A DNA stretch of 34,643 nt. Source: Treponema sp. Lineage in GTDB: Bacteria; Spirochaetota; Spirochaetia; Treponematales; Breznakiellaceae. The notes beneath the pieces are model-generated. The model was not told where the DNA came from. It worked only from the letters and a program-made list of their open reading frames with translations, and made no database searches. Shown piece by piece: positions 31,777-34,643 of the stretch (the stretch's first letter is position 1; every line of letters starts with the position of its first letter). A program made the translations under genes and the position numbers. The stretch is from assembly GCA_031266775.1 (NCBI GenBank), contig JAISAQ010000078.1, forward strand, positions 1 through 34,643, given 5' to 3'.

Positions 31777-33585
31777 ATGACCAAGGCAAAGAACAAAGAA
31801 AACGATAAAAAAAATACTGTGCGAAAAACAGCCAAACCAATAACGACTTCAAAACAGAGTAATCTTAAAAAACCAGGCAAAGTAAAGTTGTCTTATTCCA
31901 AACATAAAAAGCTATCAGAAGAAGACGCGGTGTATTGCTTTATGTTTAAACATGCCCTTGATTCTATCGAAAGTATATTGAGTTTCATCGAAAACAAATT
32001 GAAACAAAATGATTTTGATACAATACAAAGTGCTTGGGCATCTTTTATTGAGCATTATATGATGATTTTACAATTATACACAGATATAAAAGAGCAAAAA
32101 CTGAAAAGCTACTTTAAAAAGATAGAAAATAAAGTTTTTTTGACCATAAAATCGTTGAGGGTAATAAAAGTACCGGTAAAAATATTGCTAAAAACAAGTT
32201 ATATTTTTAATGGAATGGAGTATGATAAAGGATCAGTTTTTTTGAAATCAGACGGAGAATTATCTTACTTGTCTGAACCAACAAATGGAGCCTCTTTTGA
32301 ACTTGACAATAACTCATGGGAGAATAACTTTGAGGAAGATCCCAATATACTTCAAGGAATAATGAAGCTGTTTTATAAGCAGGAACGAACGAGCCAGAAT
32401 TTAATAAAGATGCTGTCAAAGGAAAACAAAAAGCTCCGTAATGAAAATGAGGATTTAAAGAAATCGAATAAATATCAAAAGGCAAATAACAAAAGCGAGT
32501 ATCTTTCCGGTTCGGCAGATATATCAGTTGATGCCGTAAATAATATCCAGGATGGAATGCACATTCCCATATTCGGAAATTCTTTTACCACCGGAAGGAA
32601 AATATTGTTAGCCGCAAAACCGGGTGTGGGGAAGAATTTTTTGTCCATAGAAATTGCCAAAAGAGGACTTGAAAGTGGAAACATTCGTCATCCTTGCTTT
32701 TTTAACTTTGACGATAAAGAAAATAGTCAATTGCCGCGTTATACAGAATCCTTTTCTCAAAGAAAATATGAAATCGTGGACTATAATCAGTGGCAGGAAT
32801 ATCTTAAAAATTTTAAACAAAGAATAACGACAGAGTCAGAAACCAAAGCGATGGTTGAAATGCAATACAGGAGTATTGAAAAATATGGTAATTTGGTTGA
32901 GAAACATAATAAGAAGCAAGGGATAAATCACAAACGAAATTACCGAGTCGATGCTTTTAACGAACTCATTACCGAAAAAATAAATGTCGGTTGTGATTTT
33001 TTTGTGCTTGATTCTTTGAGTAAAGTATTCATCAATACAAACAATATCGCAAATGAGCAGATGGATGTTTTTTTGGATATTCCGCCAAATATCACTTTCA
33101 TTGTTATCCATCATTTAGATAATGCGGCAAAGAAAATACGCGGCAATCAATCTATAAACAAACCGTTTGAATCTATCTATTTTCTTATAGACGAAAAAAA
33201 GGTGTCAAATGACAATGGGACTATGCTAAAAATAGATGTAAGAAAAAACAGACATGATCCGGAAGATTTGACCTTCTATATAAAAAGAAAAAAAATAAGC
33301 AAAAATGTTGCAAGCCATGAACTGATAAATGAAACTGAGTACGCGACAACACCCTTAAAAAACAGTGCAACCAAAAATTTGAAAAAAACTATAAAGGAGT
33401 ATCTTTTAAATTGCGGTAAAAAAACTGTAACATTTAATACATTGACAACATTTCTCGGTAATAATTGTAATAAACATTCAATAAAGAACGTATTGAAAGA
33501 ACTGAAGGACGATAAAATTATTGAAATGGCGGATGGCCGGACATGGGGAAAAATCAAATTCATTCCTTTAAGGAATTTTCAATAA
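31777..33585 (+). CDS. RepA-like RecA-fold ATPase of the mobile element
   Basis: A 602-residue protein. The start at 31777 follows AAAGGAG; a longer frame from 31711 lacks one. Residues 1-40 are Lys-rich; 50-140 are helical; 200-240 is likely coiled coil (MLSKENKKLRNENEDLKKSN). The RecA-type ATPase follows: Walker A AAKPGVGKN (279-287, K286), Walker B CDFFVLDSLSK (D412) and IVIHHLDN (H445-H446), as in RepA/RSF1010-type helicases. The C-terminus (about 525-600) resembles a winged helix (NTLTTFLGNNCNKHSIKNVL). It probably acts as a replicative helicase or loader for the element. No primase or origin gene is beside it. AT-rich codon use differs from the chromosomal genes. Confidence 0.75.
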   Translation: MTKAKNKENDKKNTVRKTAKPITTSKQSNLKKPGKVKLSYSKHKKLSEEDAVYCFMFKHALDSIESILSFIENKLKQNDFDTIQSAWASFIEHYMMILQLYTDIKEQKLKSYFKKIENKVFLTIKSLRVIKVPVKILLKTSYIFNGMEYDKGSVFLKSDGELSYLSEPTNGASFELDNNSWENNFEEDPNILQGIMKLFYKQERTSQNLIKMLSKENKKLRNENEDLKKSNKYQKANNKSEYLSGSADISVDAVNNIQDGMHIPIFGNSFTTGRKILLAAKPGVGKNFLSIEIAKRGLESGNIRHPCFFNFDDKENSQLPRYTESFSQRKYEIVDYNQWQEYLKNFKQRITTESETKAMVEMQYRSIEKYGNLVEKHNKKQGINHKRNYRVDAFNELITEKINVGCDFFVLDSLSKVFINTNNIANEQMDVFLDIPPNITFIVIHHLDNAAKKIRGNQSINKPFESIYFLIDEKKVSNDNGTMLKIDVRKNRHDPEDLTFYIKRKKISKNVASHELINETEYATTPLKNSATKNLKKTIKEYLLNCGKKTVTFNTLTTFLGNNCNKHSIKNVLKELKDDKIIEMADGRTWGKIKFIPLRNFQ

Positions 33586-34184
33586 CGCATTTTGTGTGAC
33601 TTCAAATTATTTAGAAATAACTCGATAAATGAGTCCAGCTATTTCTATGTACTGCCTAACCAGTGTATTGCGGTGAGTTTGACATACTTCCGTAATACGG
33701 TGCGGGGTCTTGCCCTGTTCAGGTTATGTGTATACCAAAGGGTTTCTCTGTCGGGACCAGATAAACCGGATTACGGCCCATCCATGTCCATGCCTTTCAT
33801 TTTTTCGGTGGAGTTGCCCGAATTGTGGTACTGGACTACCTTTTGATTTGGTCATCATCATTGCTTATACATAGAGAATTTACCGTTTTGAGGGCTAAAT
33901 ATATCTGTTTATCCATGATGATGATATGATGACGGCGGCTCATTTGGTGTCGTATCTTGTCATCCCTTGATTGATACTCACCTATCCACGCCAAAGTATA
34001 TTGATTTTATCCATAATTAAGGGGTTTGGCACCCTACCCATCGGGTCAGCTTAATATTTACAGAATACCGCAGATTTGAAAAGCCCTATAGACGATTAAT
34101 TTTAAAATTTTAAAATGAAAGAACATTCCAATGGGTACCAAATAAACATAATCAAAATTAACAGTACCTAAAGGAAAAAAGCAA
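33586..34184. other. gene-free stretch of the mobile element
   Basis: No convincing gene on either strand. An 84-codon frame here has no ribosome site and an odd composition. The DNA is AT-rich with scattered short inverted repeats; ATTTTAAAATTTTAAAAT at 34099-34116 is the most marked. It could hold an origin, an RNA or decayed sequence; nothing decides this. Confidence 0.4.
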
Positions 34185-34373
34185 ATGAAAACTATTATGA
34201 CAATCAATGACGTTGCAGAAAAACTTAAAATGTCTACATCCACAATTTACAAATATGCAGAAAAAGGCAGGATACCGTCCTTCAAAATCGGTACTTGCAG
34301 AAGGTTCTTTGAAGAAGAAATTGATACCTATTTAGTAAGCCTGTCACAAAGAGAAGAAGAAAAATGCCTGTAA
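34185..34373 (+). CDS. excisionase-family (HTH_17) DNA-binding protein
   Basis: A 62-residue MerR-like winged-helix protein of the excisionase type. TINDVAEKLKMSTSTIYKYA is the helix-turn-helix and GRIPSFKIGTCRRFFEEEID is the wing and recognition end. Such proteins act as Xis for tyrosine integrases or as AlpA-like regulators of islands. Here it lies in the same element as the integrase, which fits a role in excision, about 2.5 kb away. The ATG at 34185 follows an A-rich stretch with a weak AAGGAAAAAA site. Confidence 0.85.
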   Translation: MKTIMTINDVAEKLKMSTSTIYKYAEKGRIPSFKIGTCRRFFEEEIDTYLVSLSQREEEKCL

Positions 34374-34450
34374 ATGCAGAAGGTTTAACAATAGAAGGTA
34401 TCGACCGCATCAAAATAACTCTTAATCCTTCCTGCATATTTCAGTCATAA
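34364..34450 (+). CDS. possible 28-residue small protein
   Basis: An open frame starting MPVNAEGLTIEGIDRIKITL, overlapping the end of the excisionase gene by 10 bases, with GAAGAAGAA before the ATG. It may be the truncated start of a lost gene. Short and unsupported by similarity. Confidence 0.25.
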   Translation: MPVNAEGLTIEGIDRIKITLNPSCIFQS

Positions 34451-34524
34451 ATGAACACCCAATGCAAAACATTTGAACACTTATTTCAAAAACACTTGAA
34501 CATTCCCTTCGGTCTATTTGAACA
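34451..34524 (+). repeat. four iteron-like TGAACA sites at 22-23 bp spacing
   Basis: ATGAACA at 34451, then TTGAACA at 34473, 34496 and 34518. The steps are 22, 23 and 22 bases, about two helical turns, so all face the same side of the DNA. They lie 77 bases after the excisionase gene. They could be iterons, Xis sites or operators. Confidence 0.6.
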
Positions 34525-34593
34525 ACTACTAGAAAGATTTAACTAAAGTGCCGTGAAAAAGAGCCGATACTCTCAGCAGGAGGGGAAACGGCA

Positions 34594-34643
34594 ATGAGAG
34601 AAAAAGAATACAAGGTTCAGCTTACCCAAGCGGAACGAGTTTT
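34594..34643 (+). CDS. start of a transposase-like gene, cut by the window edge
   Basis: The first 16 codons read MREKEYKVQLTQAERV, the opening of the HTH region of IS630-type transposases ('kv.Lt..er..L'). AGGAGG lies 10 bases before the ATG. The preceding stretch from about 34545 may be an insertion-sequence end. Only 50 bases are visible, so this is tentative. Confidence 0.5.
   Translation, partial: MREKEYKVQLTQAERV

Larger units (their letters stand above)
29902..34643 (+). mobile_element. tRNA-integrated mobile element, right end not in window
   Basis: Directly after tRNA-Arg come a tyrosine recombinase, a RepA-like ATPase, an excisionase-like HTH protein, iteron-like repeats and the start of a transposase-like gene. 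The DNA becomes strongly AT-rich after 31,700, unlike the chromosome to the left. No second copy of the tRNA 3' end was found before the window ends, so the right attachment site lies beyond. It could be an integrative mobilisable element, a satellite or a remnant. Confidence 0.7.

Noticed and set aside
33592..33846. 84-codon frame in the mobile element
   Set aside because: No ribosome site, no family resemblance, odd residue composition; treated as non-coding.

Overview
The window looks like chromosome of a spirochaete of the genus Treponema, most likely a host- or termite-gut-type species. This is inference from gene content: a PnrA/TmpC-type purine-nucleoside ABC operon, a FliL-like protein, a CarD regulator, IspD and IspF, many lipoproteins with loose spirochaetal lipoboxes, a GH43 xylosidase and a tyrosine-recombinase element in a tRNA gene. 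The backbone genes are GC-rich. The accessory blocks (1-690, about 7,580-13,350 and 30,000-34,643) are visibly AT-richer.

Layout. 1-558: a VapBC toxin-antitoxin pair on the minus strand, with VapC cut by the window edge. 693-7,569: plus-strand housekeeping genes, namely a divergent sigma-like protein, a FliL-like protein, a membrane protein + ECF sigma + zinc anti-sigma operon, alpha-glucan phosphorylase, a queuosine-precursor transporter, a terminator, and carD. 7,584-13,195: a minus-strand accessory island between carD and ispD. It holds (i) a CARF-domain sensor followed by a sigma-70-like protein, with no CRISPR array or cas gene in view; (ii) an OLD-like ATPase with a DUF3696 tail plus a partner protein, the pair bracketed by inverted copies of a three-hairpin repeat; (iii) a translationally coupled micro-operon of 31-, 59- and 67-residue proteins ending in a perfect terminator. 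13,460-15,572: ispD-ispF-nth. 15,526-18,746: a minus-strand oligopeptide-binding lipoprotein and an uncharacterised helical protein. 18,839-23,112: three lipoprotein genes. The third is a seven-bladed propeller-like protein preceded by a 24-unit AG tract and set between copies of dispersed repeats. 23,227-24,909: GH43 beta-xylosidase. 24,888-29,644: minus-strand pnrA-pnrC-pnrD-pnrE, with a further relative of the hairpin repeat between pnrA and pnrC. 29,829-29,901: tRNA-Arg(CCT), followed by an integrated element (integrase with an internal half-domain duplication, RepA-like ATPase, excisionase-like protein, iteron-like repeats, start of a transposase-like gene) that runs off the right edge.

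How parts work together. The ECF sigma and its HxxxCxxC anti-sigma form an envelope-stress type switch. IspD and IspF are consecutive-pathway MEP isoprenoid enzymes (IspE acts between them). PnrACDE takes up purine nucleosides. The most novel material is the 7.6-13.2 kb island: a predicted cyclic-oligoadenylate sensor paired with a sigma-like protein suggests signalling that ends in transcription rather than RNA cleavage, and next to it lies a hairpin-bounded ATPase/partner module that looks like a mobile defence cassette. These functional readings are inference; the gene pairs, promoters, hairpins and repeats are read from the sequence.
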